Below, piece by piece: positions 37,170-45,924 of a DNA stretch of 64,000 nt (positions within the stretch are counted from its first letter, which is position 1; each line of letters begins with the position of its first letter). The notes beneath the pieces are model-generated. The model did not search any database. It was not told the DNA's origin and saw only the letters and a list, made by a program, of their open reading frames with translations. The stretch lies in NCBI GenBank assembly GCA_947588985.1, contig CANQBG010000002.1:1-64000 (forward strand), written 5' to 3'. This stretch comes from an uncultured Clostridia bacterium. Lineage in GTDB: Bacteria > Bacillota > Clostridia > Christensenellales > Borkfalkiaceae. The translations under genes were made by a program, and so were the position numbers.

Positions 37170-38447
37170 TTAGGAATTCCCCTTGGCGCGCTCCAAGGCG
37201 AGGGCGTAGATCTCCTCCGTCGCGAAGGAGAGCTTGGTGATCTGATCGCGGAGGCCGACGGGGTGCAGCCAGAAGCTGTCGTCGTTCGTCGAGATGTCCA
37301 CGCTGTCCCCAAAGACGTTGCGCCAATACTTCTTCTTGCGGAAGGGGTAGTCGTATTCGATGTGGATGCTCTCGAGCTCCGTCCCCGCCCAATGGAGCGT
37401 CGTCGGCTCGCCGTAGGCGATGCATTCGAGCGTCGTGCCCTCCGTATCCTGCGTAAGCGTTCCCGTGCCTTGGTCGTAGAACCGCTTGGCGTTGGGCAGG
37501 GTGTGGACGGTGACATCGCTGCGGAAGAAATACTTGCCCGTGCGCACCTCCTCGCGTACGTTTTGCCGCTCCCACTTCATCCAATCGGGGATGTACGAAA
37601 ACTCCGTCTCGCCCTCCACGGCCTTGAGCTCGGAGAGCTCGCTCATCTCCCACGCCTTCTTGCACGCCTCGCACCACAGCCGCGTGCCCTTCGAATACAT
37701 CCCGAACTCCGTTCCGCAGTGCGGGCATTGGTAGAGGATGGAATGCAGGCCCTCGGCGCGGTTCGGGTTGGAGATGCGGATGTTGTTTTCGCGCTGATAG
37801 AGATAGTCGTCGCGCTGCATCTTCTCATAGATGCGGGCGTAGAGGTCTTGCCACGAGACGGTCGCGAGCTCGTCCGTGCGGGCGATACATTCGAGTTCGG
37901 CGCGGAGGGGGATCTTCTGCTCGGGCTTGTTCCACTGCGGCGCGGCGACGAAGGTGCCGTACATCCGCAGAACGACGAGGGGCACCTTCATGAGCTTGGC
38001 CATCTTGGCGACGGCGGGCGGGATATACGAAGTCGTCCCGTCGAAGGAGTAGCGCGCCTCGGGATAGACGCAGACGATGCTCCCGTAGCGGTCGGCGCAG
38101 TACTTCATGTGGCGGATGAGGTGGTAGTCCTTCACGAATTTGCGCGTCGTGATGCAGCCGAGCTTGTGCATGAGATAGTCCCCCACGTCGCGCACGGCGT
38201 CGATGGCGACGACGTTGTTGGCGTTATGCGGCTTGACGGCCGTGAACATGACGGGGAAATCGAGCATGCTCGCGTGCGTCGCGAGGAGCAGATAGGGCGG
38301 CTCGACGCCCTCCATGCCGATCTTCTCCACCGTGACGGGGCGGCCCTTGAGGCGGGGCGTGATGGCGAGCGGCCACACGAGGTGCATCCAGAACTTGCTC
38401 GGCTTTTGCGGTTTCTTGGAAAAATCGTAGCGTTTGATCGGTTTCAT
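37170..38447 (-). CDS. PlsC-like acyltransferase with zinc ribbon and C-terminal domain
   Basis: ATHASMLDFPVMFTAV (HX4D-like), VYPEARYS, then CPHCG...CEACKKAW zinc ribbon. Confidence 0.82.
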   Translation of the reverse strand: MKPIKRYDFSKKPQKPSKFWMHLVWPLAITPRLKGRPVTVEKIGMEGVEPPYLLLATHASMLDFPVMFTAVKPHNANNVVAIDAVRDVGDYLMHKLGCITTRKFVKDYHLIRHMKYCADRYGSIVCVYPEARYSFDGTTSYIPPAVAKMAKLMKVPLVVLRMYGTFVAAPQWNKPEQKIPLRAELECIARTDELATVSWQDLYARIYEKMQRDDYLYQRENNIRISNPNRAEGLHSILYQCPHCGTEFGMYSKGTRLWCEACKKAWEMSELSELKAVEGETEFSYIPDWMKWERQNVREEVRTGKYFFRSDVTVHTLPNAKRFYDQGTGTLTQDTEGTTLECIAYGEPTTLHWAGTELESIHIEYDYPFRKKKYWRNVFGDSVDISTNDDSFWLHPVGLRDQITKLSFATEEIYALALERAKGNS

Positions 38448-38532
38448 ATTCTCTCTTCTCGTTTGTTAATTTGTTTTACTATTCCCATTATATCATACCC
38501 GCCGCGCGCTGTCAATCCCTCCGGCGGAAAAA

Positions 38533-39117
38533 TCACAAAAGGCCCTCGAGGAGGATCTTGAGCCCGATCGCGATGAGCACGCACCCGCCGACGAGCTTGG
38601 CCTTCTCCGCAAACTTATCCCCGAGCTTCCGCCCGAGAAGCACGGCGCAAAGCGAGAGGCAAAATGTGATGACGCCGATCAAAACCGAACACCAGATCGC
38701 GGACATGGGTAGGCCGTTTTCCGTCTCGATGGCGAGAAAGGTGACGCCGACGGCGAGCGCGTCGAGGCTCGTGGCCACCCCTTGCAGGGCGATCTCCCCC
38801 CATGCGGCGGGGCGAGGGGGTCTCTCTTCGCCCTTCTTTCTGCGCTCGAGAAAGAATTCCGCCACGGCCTTCCCGCCGACGACGGCAAGCAGCAAAAAGG
38901 AGAGTATGGGGGCGATCTTTTCCACGAGAGCGGTGAAGATGCCGCCGAAAAAGTACCCCGCGATGGGCATGAGGCACTGCATGAGGCCGAAGGTGGCCGC
39001 AATGAGCGCGATTTTGATCCATTTCATGCGCGGCTCGGCCATCCCGTCCGTCATGGCCGCCGCAAAGGCGTCCATCGAGAGCGCAACGCCGATGAGCACA
39101 ACTTCCCAGATCGTCAT
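38533..39117 (-). CDS. mntP: Manganese efflux pump MntP
   Basis: VVLIGVALSMDAFAAAMTDGM...LQGVATSLDALAVGVTF MntP family; preceded by yybP-ykoY-type element. Confidence 0.93.
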   Translation of the reverse strand: MTIWEVVLIGVALSMDAFAAAMTDGMAEPRMKWIKIALIAATFGLMQCLMPIAGYFFGGIFTALVEKIAPILSFLLLAVVGGKAVAEFFLERRKKGEERPPRPAAWGEIALQGVATSLDALAVGVTFLAIETENGLPMSAIWCSVLIGVITFCLSLCAVLLGRKLGDKFAEKAKLVGGCVLIAIGLKILLEGLL

Positions 39118-39162
39118 GATTAGCTCCGTCTCCCCTTCCTCTTAATCTATCTTTGCGGGGAT

Positions 39163-39285
39163 AAAAAAAGACTTACGCACGCAAAAAAACGTGCATAAGT
39201 CTCACCGTTTCATGCAGAACCCGCGAAAAATTCGCAGTCTGTGGACTCTGCCGCCCGCAAGACGGGCCGATTACTCCCCTATGTT
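39163..39285 (-). promoter_or_regulatory. yybP-ykoY-type Mn2+ riboswitch with terminator expression platform
   Basis: Minus strand AGGGGAGTAATCGGCCCGTC...GCAGAGTCCACAGACTGCG...CGCGGGTTCTGCATGAAACGGTGAGACTTATG followed by AGACTTATGCACG-tttttttg-CGTGCGTAAGTCTTTTTTT. Confidence 0.9.
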
Positions 39286-39316
39286 TCCCCGATTATACCA
39301 TATTCGGCGGCCGCTG

Positions 39317-39574
39317 TCAACGGTTTTCGAGCTTTTTCTCGATGCTCCGCGCGCGGTTCACGGGGACGGGCGCCGTCTGCCGGGTACACGTCTCCACGCG
39401 CACCACCACTCCTTCCGTGAGGTCCCCCTCCCTTCCGAAGGGAACGAGCACCCGATCCCCCGCCTCCACCATAAGGGGCGCGAGATACCAGCAAGGCGTG
39501 CCGTGCACGTCCACTTTGGCAAAGAGCATGGGGCCGTTGTCGGCAAGTACGCCGCCGGAGAGAGAATGGATCAT
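39317..39574 (-). CDS. Small hypothetical protein resembling the PriA N-terminal region
   Basis: MIHSLSGGVLADNGPMLFAKVDVHGTPCWYLAPLMVEAGDRVLVPFGREGDLTEGVVVRVE. Confidence 0.55.
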   Translation of the reverse strand: MIHSLSGGVLADNGPMLFAKVDVHGTPCWYLAPLMVEAGDRVLVPFGREGDLTEGVVVRVETCTRQTAPVPVNRARSIEKKLENR

Positions 39575-39590
39575 GGTTTTCTCCTTTCGA

Positions 39591-41171
39591 TCAGAACATC
39601 GGGGCAAAGATCTTGGCGAGTTCGCAGAGGCCGCGCGTCACCACGTTGCGCTTGGCGTCCTTCTCCGTCTGCTCGGCCGAGACCGCAAAGGTGGATACCA
39701 TGTCCGCCTTCACCTGCATGACAGCCGCCGAACGGTATAACAGTACGGCGTTTTCGAAGTGGTGCAAAAACGAGCGGTAGTCGAAGTTGATGGTCCCCAC
39801 CACGGCGATCTCGTCGTCTGCGAGCATCATCTTGGCGTGGACGAAGCCGGGCGTGTATTCATAAATGTGCACGCCCCCCTTGATGAGGCCCATGTAGTTG
39901 GACCGCGTGAGCGCAAAGACGAGCTTCTTATCGGGGATGTGCGGCGTTAAGATGCGCACATCCACGCCCCGCTTCACGGCCGAGACGAGGGCCTCGCGCA
40001 TGCGGTAGTCGATGATGAGATAGGGCGTGAAGATCCAGACGTATTTGCGCGCTTCATTCAAAATGTTGATATACACGTCCTCCCCGAGGTGTCTGCCGTA
40101 GAGCGGGTAGGGCCCGTCGCCGTAGGGCTGGACGTAGCCCATCTCCGCAAAGACCTCATGCTTTGCGGGGATATACTGCTCCGGATCGACAGACTGCCGC
40201 GTCCGGATGCCGTACATGCGCAAGAAGGAGAGCGTGAGGTTGTTGACGGCCTCCCCCTCGAGCCGCACGGCCGTGTCCTTCCAATAGCCGAAGGGATGGG
40301 TGGCGTTGATGTATTCGTCCGCGAGGTTGAGCCCGCCCGTGTAGCCTACCTTCCCGTCGATGACGGCGATCTTCCTGTGGTCGCGGTTGTTGTGGACGTT
40401 GGTGACGACGGGCACGAAGGGATTGAACTTCTCGCACGCGATGCCCTTCTTTTGCAGCGTCTTATGATAGTCGAAGCGGACCTTGCCCATGCAGCCGATG
40501 TCATCGTACATGACCCGCACCTCTACGCCCGCCTTGGCCTTCTCCTCGAGCACTTCGAGGACGCGATCCCAACACTTCCCCCGCTCGATGATGAAGTATT
40601 CGAGGAAGATAAACTTCTGCGCGCGCTTTAAGTCCTCTAAAAGGCGCGGAAGCATGTCCTCGCCCGAGGGGAAGTATTCCGTGCGCGTCCCACGGTGGGG
40701 AATGGCGGAGGGGTTGGCGGCAGTCAAAGCGACGCTCACCGCCGCCCAGTGCGCCATCTCGACGTGCAGCGTATCGCGGCTTATGGAGGGCGCCTCGAAG
40801 CGGCCGGTGTCCTCCCCGAGTTTTTGATAGAGCCGGCGCGTCCTGCGCGAGGGGCGGTAAGAGGAGAAGGTGGCATAGAGGGCGACGCCCAAGAGGTTGA
40901 GCGCGATGATGCACAGAAGCCACGGGATCTTGGTCTCGGGGACCATGTCGCGATTGGCGGCGTGGAGCACCGTGGCGATGTCGATGAGCCACGCGAGCGC
41001 GGTGATCGCGACGGTGACGTAGGGCTCCGAAGCGGGGAAGGCCCACACGATGAGCGCATCCAACCAATAGACCCCGACGATGATGGCCGCCACAAAGAGC
41101 AGGAAGAGCGCGATGATGGTGAGCGCGACAAGGGAAAACCGGCTGAAAATTTTCTTAACGAGTTTTTTCAT
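39591..41171 (-). CDS. cls: Cardiolipin synthase (phospholipase D family)
   Basis: Two HKD motifs (HRKIAVIDGKVGYTGGLN; FVHAKMMLADDEIAVVGTINFDYRS). Confidence 0.94.
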   Translation of the reverse strand: MKKLVKKIFSRFSLVALTIIALFLLFVAAIIVGVYWLDALIVWAFPASEPYVTVAITALAWLIDIATVLHAANRDMVPETKIPWLLCIIALNLLGVALYATFSSYRPSRRTRRLYQKLGEDTGRFEAPSISRDTLHVEMAHWAAVSVALTAANPSAIPHRGTRTEYFPSGEDMLPRLLEDLKRAQKFIFLEYFIIERGKCWDRVLEVLEEKAKAGVEVRVMYDDIGCMGKVRFDYHKTLQKKGIACEKFNPFVPVVTNVHNNRDHRKIAVIDGKVGYTGGLNLADEYINATHPFGYWKDTAVRLEGEAVNNLTLSFLRMYGIRTRQSVDPEQYIPAKHEVFAEMGYVQPYGDGPYPLYGRHLGEDVYINILNEARKYVWIFTPYLIIDYRMREALVSAVKRGVDVRILTPHIPDKKLVFALTRSNYMGLIKGGVHIYEYTPGFVHAKMMLADDEIAVVGTINFDYRSFLHHFENAVLLYRSAAVMQVKADMVSTFAVSAEQTEKDAKRNVVTRGLCELAKIFAPMF

Positions 41172-42229
41172 GACTGCTTCGTTTCCTCCCTTTCGTAGGA
41201 ACGTTCATAGAGATAGAGGCCGCCCTGCGCGGTGACGCGGTAGCCCGAAAGCGCGAGGTCTCCCCGCGTGCAGACGACGGTCTCCACCGCCGCGCCGTCG
41301 AAGGCGTGGGGCGAGAGGTCCTCGGGCAAAATCCCCGAAAGATCGACTTTTTTCAGCGTACAGCCGTAGAAGGCTTGGTCTGCAATGATGCCGTGCAACA
41401 CCGTTACATAGGCCAGCGTCTCGGGCATGGTATGCCCGTCGCTCGTCTCGAAGAGTTCACGAAGCCCCTCTCCGGCGGCGCCGCGGAGCACGGGCAGCGT
41501 GAGGGAGACGAGCTCTTCACACGGCGAGAGCGCGCCCGTATCCAAGAAATCGCATGCTCCCACGGTGAGCTCCGTCTGCTTGGGCGCCGCCGCGATGAGC
41601 CGTCTCCCGCCCGGCGTATCCAAATAGAGCGCGCTGCCGTCCGTAACATAGGGCGGCTCCGCAAGGAAGCGGACTACGGCGCTCCCCTTGAGGTCGCCCG
41701 GGCCCACTTCCGCCTCCGCGCAGACGCGCAGCACGGTCGCTCCCGCCATTTTGAGGTACCCCGCCGGGAAGGAGCCCGCAAGCAGACTGACGCGGTCCGC
41801 CGTGCGGTCTGCGGTGAGCCGGACGGCGTTTTCCCGGATGCAAAACGTCCCGTCGGCATAGTAGGTATCCCGCCCGAATTCGGCCATGATTGCGGCGTGT
41901 TCGATGGGTTTCAGGCCACCCATGTCCAAGAGATAGAGCTCGGAAAGCGTTCCCGTGCGCAAAATTTCCACCGCCGCACGGAAGGCTTCTCCCGTCTCGA
42001 TATAGCCCCGCCGCGTCCCGTCCCGGAGTGAAATCGTCCCGTCCTCCTCCACGCCGCACACGGCGGAATAGGCCTCGGCATAGGGCGTAAGCCGCGCGCC
42101 GTCCTCCCATACGCAGAGAACGTCGCTCTCCCCCGCATGGGGCCGGAAGCTGAGCCCCGCCGCAATCACCGCGCCGAGCAAGACGAGCACGGCAAAGCCG
42201 CAGAGGAGGCCGTCTCTCAGTCGTCCCAT
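41168..42229 (-). CDS. Hypothetical exported/membrane-anchored protein
   Basis: N-terminal TM (GFAVLVLLGAVIAAGLSF); C-terminal LRR-5-like AFYGCTLKKVDLSGILPEDLSPHAFDGAAVETVVC. Confidence 0.65.
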   Translation of the reverse strand: MGRLRDGLLCGFAVLVLLGAVIAAGLSFRPHAGESDVLCVWEDGARLTPYAEAYSAVCGVEEDGTISLRDGTRRGYIETGEAFRAAVEILRTGTLSELYLLDMGGLKPIEHAAIMAEFGRDTYYADGTFCIRENAVRLTADRTADRVSLLAGSFPAGYLKMAGATVLRVCAEAEVGPGDLKGSAVVRFLAEPPYVTDGSALYLDTPGGRRLIAAAPKQTELTVGACDFLDTGALSPCEELVSLTLPVLRGAAGEGLRELFETSDGHTMPETLAYVTVLHGIIADQAFYGCTLKKVDLSGILPEDLSPHAFDGAAVETVVCTRGDLALSGYRVTAQGGLYLYERSYEREETKQS

Positions 42230-42711
42230 TGCAGTCTGTGCAGGGCGCCCTTGGTCTCCATCCCCGCAAACGCATGGTGGCGCAGCCCTTCATAGACGGC
42301 GATCGCCACGCTGTTGGAGAGGTTGAGGGAGCGGCGCCCCTCGAGCATGGGGATGCGCACGCACCGCTCGCGGTTTGCCTTGAGGAGCTCTTCATCGAGC
42401 CCCGCCGTCTCCTTCCCGAATACGAGCGCGGCCCCTTCTGCGTAGGGGATCTCGTCGTATCGCTTCTCCGCCTTGGTCGTGAAGAAGTAGAAGGGCCCGC
42501 CAAGCGCGGAAAAGACCTCCGCGATGTTCTCATGGACCTCCACCTGCACGAGCGGCCAATAGTCGAGCCCCGCGCGCTTCAGATATTTATCGCTGATTTC
42601 AAACCCGAGCGGCCGAACGAGATGCAGCACGCACCCCGTCGCGGCACAGGTGCGGGCGATGTTCCCCGCGTTTTGCGGGATCTCGGGTTCTACGAGCACA
42701 ACGTGAAACAT
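42217..42711 (-). CDS. trmL: tRNA (cytidine(34)-2'-O)-methyltransferase (SPOUT)
   Basis: MFHVVLVEPEIPQNAGNIARTCAATG...VFGKETAGL...IPMLEGRRSLNLSNSVAIAVYE. Confidence 0.93.
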   Translation of the reverse strand: MFHVVLVEPEIPQNAGNIARTCAATGCVLHLVRPLGFEISDKYLKRAGLDYWPLVQVEVHENIAEVFSALGGPFYFFTTKAEKRYDEIPYAEGAALVFGKETAGLDEELLKANRERCVRIPMLEGRRSLNLSNSVAIAVYEGLRHHAFAGMETKGALHRLQWDD

Positions 42712-42937
42712 GGCTCTATTGTAATGCTTTTTTCGGATTTTGGCAAGTACTTTGCAATGATTTTCCGAAAACCCGCCAAATTGCGCCTTTTTTTCGGGGA
42801 ACACGCCCCGCGGCGCGCCCCATCCCTTGCGCTCTTTTCGCGCCTTCCCACGGGAACGCTATACGCAAAAGGAGGGTCTCCCCGACGGAGTCCCTCCTCA
42901 TTTTTGAACGCTATTCCTCAGGCATGGTATGCCCGTT

Positions 42938-44956
42938 TTATCTCAAATAGCTCCCGCGAGCCGATTCCATGACCCGGAAGATCTCCACTTCCTCGCCCGT
43001 GTTGGCGTCGAGGTAGACGAGATATTCCTCCTCGCCGTAGGTGCAGCCGAACTCGTGGCAGAGCACGGGTTTTCCGTCCACGGGGATGAGCGCGAGGTTG
43101 TGAGCGTAGGGCACGAGTCCCGCCGCAAGACGCAACTTGGCGTCATCCCGAGAGAGGCTGTGGGTGAGGTCGTATTGGGTGTTGTTGACGAGATACCCGC
43201 GCGCGTCCAAGCCGACCACGCGGCCCTTCTCCTCGCAGACGCGCACGCGGATGATCTCGGGATAGAGGCGCACGCCCTCAGAGACGGCCGTATAGGTGAG
43301 GTTGGCCACCATGCCGCCGTCGGAGAGCCACACGGCCTCCACGTTTTCGATGCCGAGGTTTTTAAGGAACGCGCGGGCGAGCCCGTCGCACTCCTCGAGG
43401 TCGAAGTTCTTCTGCATGCACTCCTCATAAGTGTCGAAGAAGAGGAGCTTGCCGCCGTTCTTGGTGATCTGCGCAAAGATCTCGATGCCGTTTTCGTCGG
43501 TGAGGACGAAGTCGTAGCAGTTGAATTCCCGCGTCACCGTCTCGCCGGTATAGCGCACGTCCGCGATGCGGTAGCTCTCGAAATACTGCCGCGCGAGTTC
43601 CTCCGCCTCGGCCGAGGAGATCTCGGTGAGCTCGAAGAGACGGTTCTTGCCGATGTTGCCCTCGTCCGCGAAGGGGGCGTCGGTGAGCGCACCGCCGTCG
43701 TGACCGAGATCATGCAGCCGCTCCGTCATGCCGCCAATCCCCGCAAAGAGTTCCTGAAGGGAAGCCGACCGCGTGATGAGCTCGTTGAGCTCGCCATAGA
43801 GGGTGTCGTTGACCTCATAGAGACGGGCGACGCGGGCCATGTCGTCCTCGTTGACCCCTTCCCCCGCGGCAAGGCGGTCAAGAAGGCTCTTTGCGTAGGC
43901 GTTGGTCTCATTGAGGAAGGCGGAGATGTCCGTGCCCGTGGCGCTGTCGACGGGGACGCGCTGCACGGAGGCCTCCAAAAGCGCGGTGTCCACAAGAATA
44001 TTGGTGAGCAAACGCCGCTGTTCGCCCGCACCCGCGGAGACGCGGAGCTTGCCGAGGCTGTCGTCGAGGTCCTCGCACGCGGAGACCATCTCATAGAGGG
44101 TGGAACGGGCGTTCCCCTCCGCCTCGACCGTCATGTCGTTCATGCGGAAGGCGCCCGCGGTGACGATCGCCCCGAGGACGAGGCAGGCCGTGCCGAGGGA
44201 GATGACGGCCGCGAGCCAACCGCCGTAGCCGTTGCGCCGACGCTCCGTCCGCTGTTCTCTCTTGTGCTTTTTATCCTCCGCTCTTCGGGCATGGGTGGCC
44301 TCTCTTGCCTTGGCCTTGTTCTCCCGCGCATGTTCGCGGGCCTCGATCTTGCGCCGTCTTACGGCGAGGCGCTCCTTCTTCTCCCGCTCCAAACGCTTCC
44401 CGCGCTCGGCCTTGGTCTCGTTTTTGAGAAGTTCGCGGCGCGCCGTCTTTTCCGCCTTGCGCTCGACACGCTTGGCCTTGAGATCGGCCTTCCGCTTGGC
44501 GCGGTTTTCGAGCCGCTCCGCCTTTTTCTTGGCTACCATCTCCTTGCGCGCGAGCTTCTTTTCCGCGATCTTCTGCTTCTTTTCGAGCTTGGCCTGTTGG
44601 ATGGCGGCCTTTTTCTCAATCTTCGCCTGCTTGACGGCAGCCTTCTTTCCGATCTTCTCCTCTTTTTCGGCTGCCCGCTGTTTGGCGGCTTGCACGCGCC
44701 GATCGGCGGAGGCTTCCTCCGATTTTTCCGCCTTCTTCGCGCGCGCCTTCTCCTCTTTGCCCGTGCCCCGTTTCCCTTGGGTAGATGTTGTTTTCCGCGC
44801 CTTGCTTTCGGACATGGTACCCTCATTCTTGCTCTTCGTGCCCGCAGACGCCTTGGGGGAAGCGCCCGTATCCACCGTGTCTTGCGTGAAATTTTCCTCT
44901 ACGCGCTCCACTTTTTCCGCGCCGCTCGAGATGTGATTTTCGTTTTGCTTTTTCAT
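42938..44956 (-). CDS. ypeB: YpeB-like germination protein with long Lys/Arg/Glu-rich N-terminal extension
   Basis: C-terminal YpeB/PepSY-like region, directly downstream of sleB; about 200-residue charged N-terminal region before the TM. Confidence 0.8.
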   Translation of the reverse strand: MKKQNENHISSGAEKVERVEENFTQDTVDTGASPKASAGTKSKNEGTMSESKARKTTSTQGKRGTGKEEKARAKKAEKSEEASADRRVQAAKQRAAEKEEKIGKKAAVKQAKIEKKAAIQQAKLEKKQKIAEKKLARKEMVAKKKAERLENRAKRKADLKAKRVERKAEKTARRELLKNETKAERGKRLEREKKERLAVRRRKIEAREHARENKAKAREATHARRAEDKKHKREQRTERRRNGYGGWLAAVISLGTACLVLGAIVTAGAFRMNDMTVEAEGNARSTLYEMVSACEDLDDSLGKLRVSAGAGEQRRLLTNILVDTALLEASVQRVPVDSATGTDISAFLNETNAYAKSLLDRLAAGEGVNEDDMARVARLYEVNDTLYGELNELITRSASLQELFAGIGGMTERLHDLGHDGGALTDAPFADEGNIGKNRLFELTEISSAEAEELARQYFESYRIADVRYTGETVTREFNCYDFVLTDENGIEIFAQITKNGGKLLFFDTYEECMQKNFDLEECDGLARAFLKNLGIENVEAVWLSDGGMVANLTYTAVSEGVRLYPEIIRVRVCEEKGRVVGLDARGYLVNNTQYDLTHSLSRDDAKLRLAAGLVPYAHNLALIPVDGKPVLCHEFGCTYGEEEYLVYLDANTGEEVEIFRVMESARGSYLR

Positions 44957-44965
44957 ACTCCCTCC

Positions 44966-45724
44966 TTAAATGGCAAAGACATGCTTGCCGATGACCGTCA
45001 CCGTCTGCCGTCCGAAGATCCACGAACTCGTCGCAACGGCGGGGTTATAGTAGTAGAGACAACCGTAGGTGGGATCCCAGCCGTTCATGGCGTCCCGCGC
45101 GGCATTGTAGGCCGTTTGGTTGGGCTCCAAATTGATCTGCCCGTCCGTCACCGCCGTGAAGGCCCCCTTCTGATAGATGACCCCCGAGACGGAGTTGGGG
45201 AAGGACTTGCTCTTCACGCGGTTCAGGATGACCGCGCCGATGGCCACCTGCCCCGTGTAGCTCTCCCCGCGCCCCTCCGCGTAGATGGCCTTGGCGAGGA
45301 GATAGAGATCGGACGAGGTATAGTTCGAGGGCACCCCGCTCGAAGGTCTGCCGCTGCTTGTGCCGCTTCCGCCGTTCCCGTTTAAGGCGTTATAGGAATC
45401 GTTCATCCCGAGGGCGGCGTACGTCGCCTTGCCGACGATCCCGTCTGCGGTGAGGCCGTTTTTCTTCTGAAAGGCGACGACGGCCTTTTTCGTTCCCGCA
45501 CCGAAGATGCCGTCTACTGCGCCCGTGTAGTAGCCCCAATTTTTCAGCCTGCGCTGGACCTCCTTCACCTCCGCGCCCGTACTGCCTTGACGGAGCACGG
45601 CCGCCTCGACGGCGGTCTCCAGCACGGGGACTTCCCGCTCGCCGCTTCTCGAGACGACAACGCCCGTCGCGAGGGTTGCGATCGCGGCAAGCGAGAGCGC
45701 GGCGACTAACAAAAACTTCTTCAT
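44966..45724 (-). CDS. sleB: Spore cortex-lytic enzyme SleB
   Basis: N-terminal PG-binding domain (VLRQGSTGAEVKEVQRRLKNWGYY) plus SleB hydrolase (LLAKAIYAEGRGESYTGQVAIGAVILNRVKS). Confidence 0.94.
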   Translation of the reverse strand: MKKFLLVAALSLAAIATLATGVVVSRSGEREVPVLETAVEAAVLRQGSTGAEVKEVQRRLKNWGYYTGAVDGIFGAGTKKAVVAFQKKNGLTADGIVGKATYAALGMNDSYNALNGNGGSGTSSGRPSSGVPSNYTSSDLYLLAKAIYAEGRGESYTGQVAIGAVILNRVKSKSFPNSVSGVIYQKGAFTAVTDGQINLEPNQTAYNAARDAMNGWDPTYGCLYYYNPAVATSSWIFGRQTVTVIGKHVFAI

Positions 45725-45865
45725 AATTTCCTCCTATGCGCAATGTGTGCAAGGCCTTCTAAAATTATGCAACCGCCCCGCTGCTCCCCTTCCCCACGCT
45801 CTCCGCGGGTACCATGTCCGAATCCGAGCCTCACAAAACGCACGAAGGCAATTTTACGGCACAGA

Positions 45866-45900
45866 AAAGGGCCGAGGCGATTTGCCTCGGCCCTCTCTCA
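45866..45900 (-). terminator. Terminator of the large pilin-like gene
   Basis: GGGCCGAGGC-gattt-GCCTCGGCCC with T-run on the minus strand. Confidence 0.8.
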
Positions 45901-45924
45901 AAACAGGTTTTTGCAGATCGGCTC

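Noticed and set aside
42929-45385. 818-aa plus-strand ORF
   Set aside because: Antisense to ypeB and sleB; no credible motifs.
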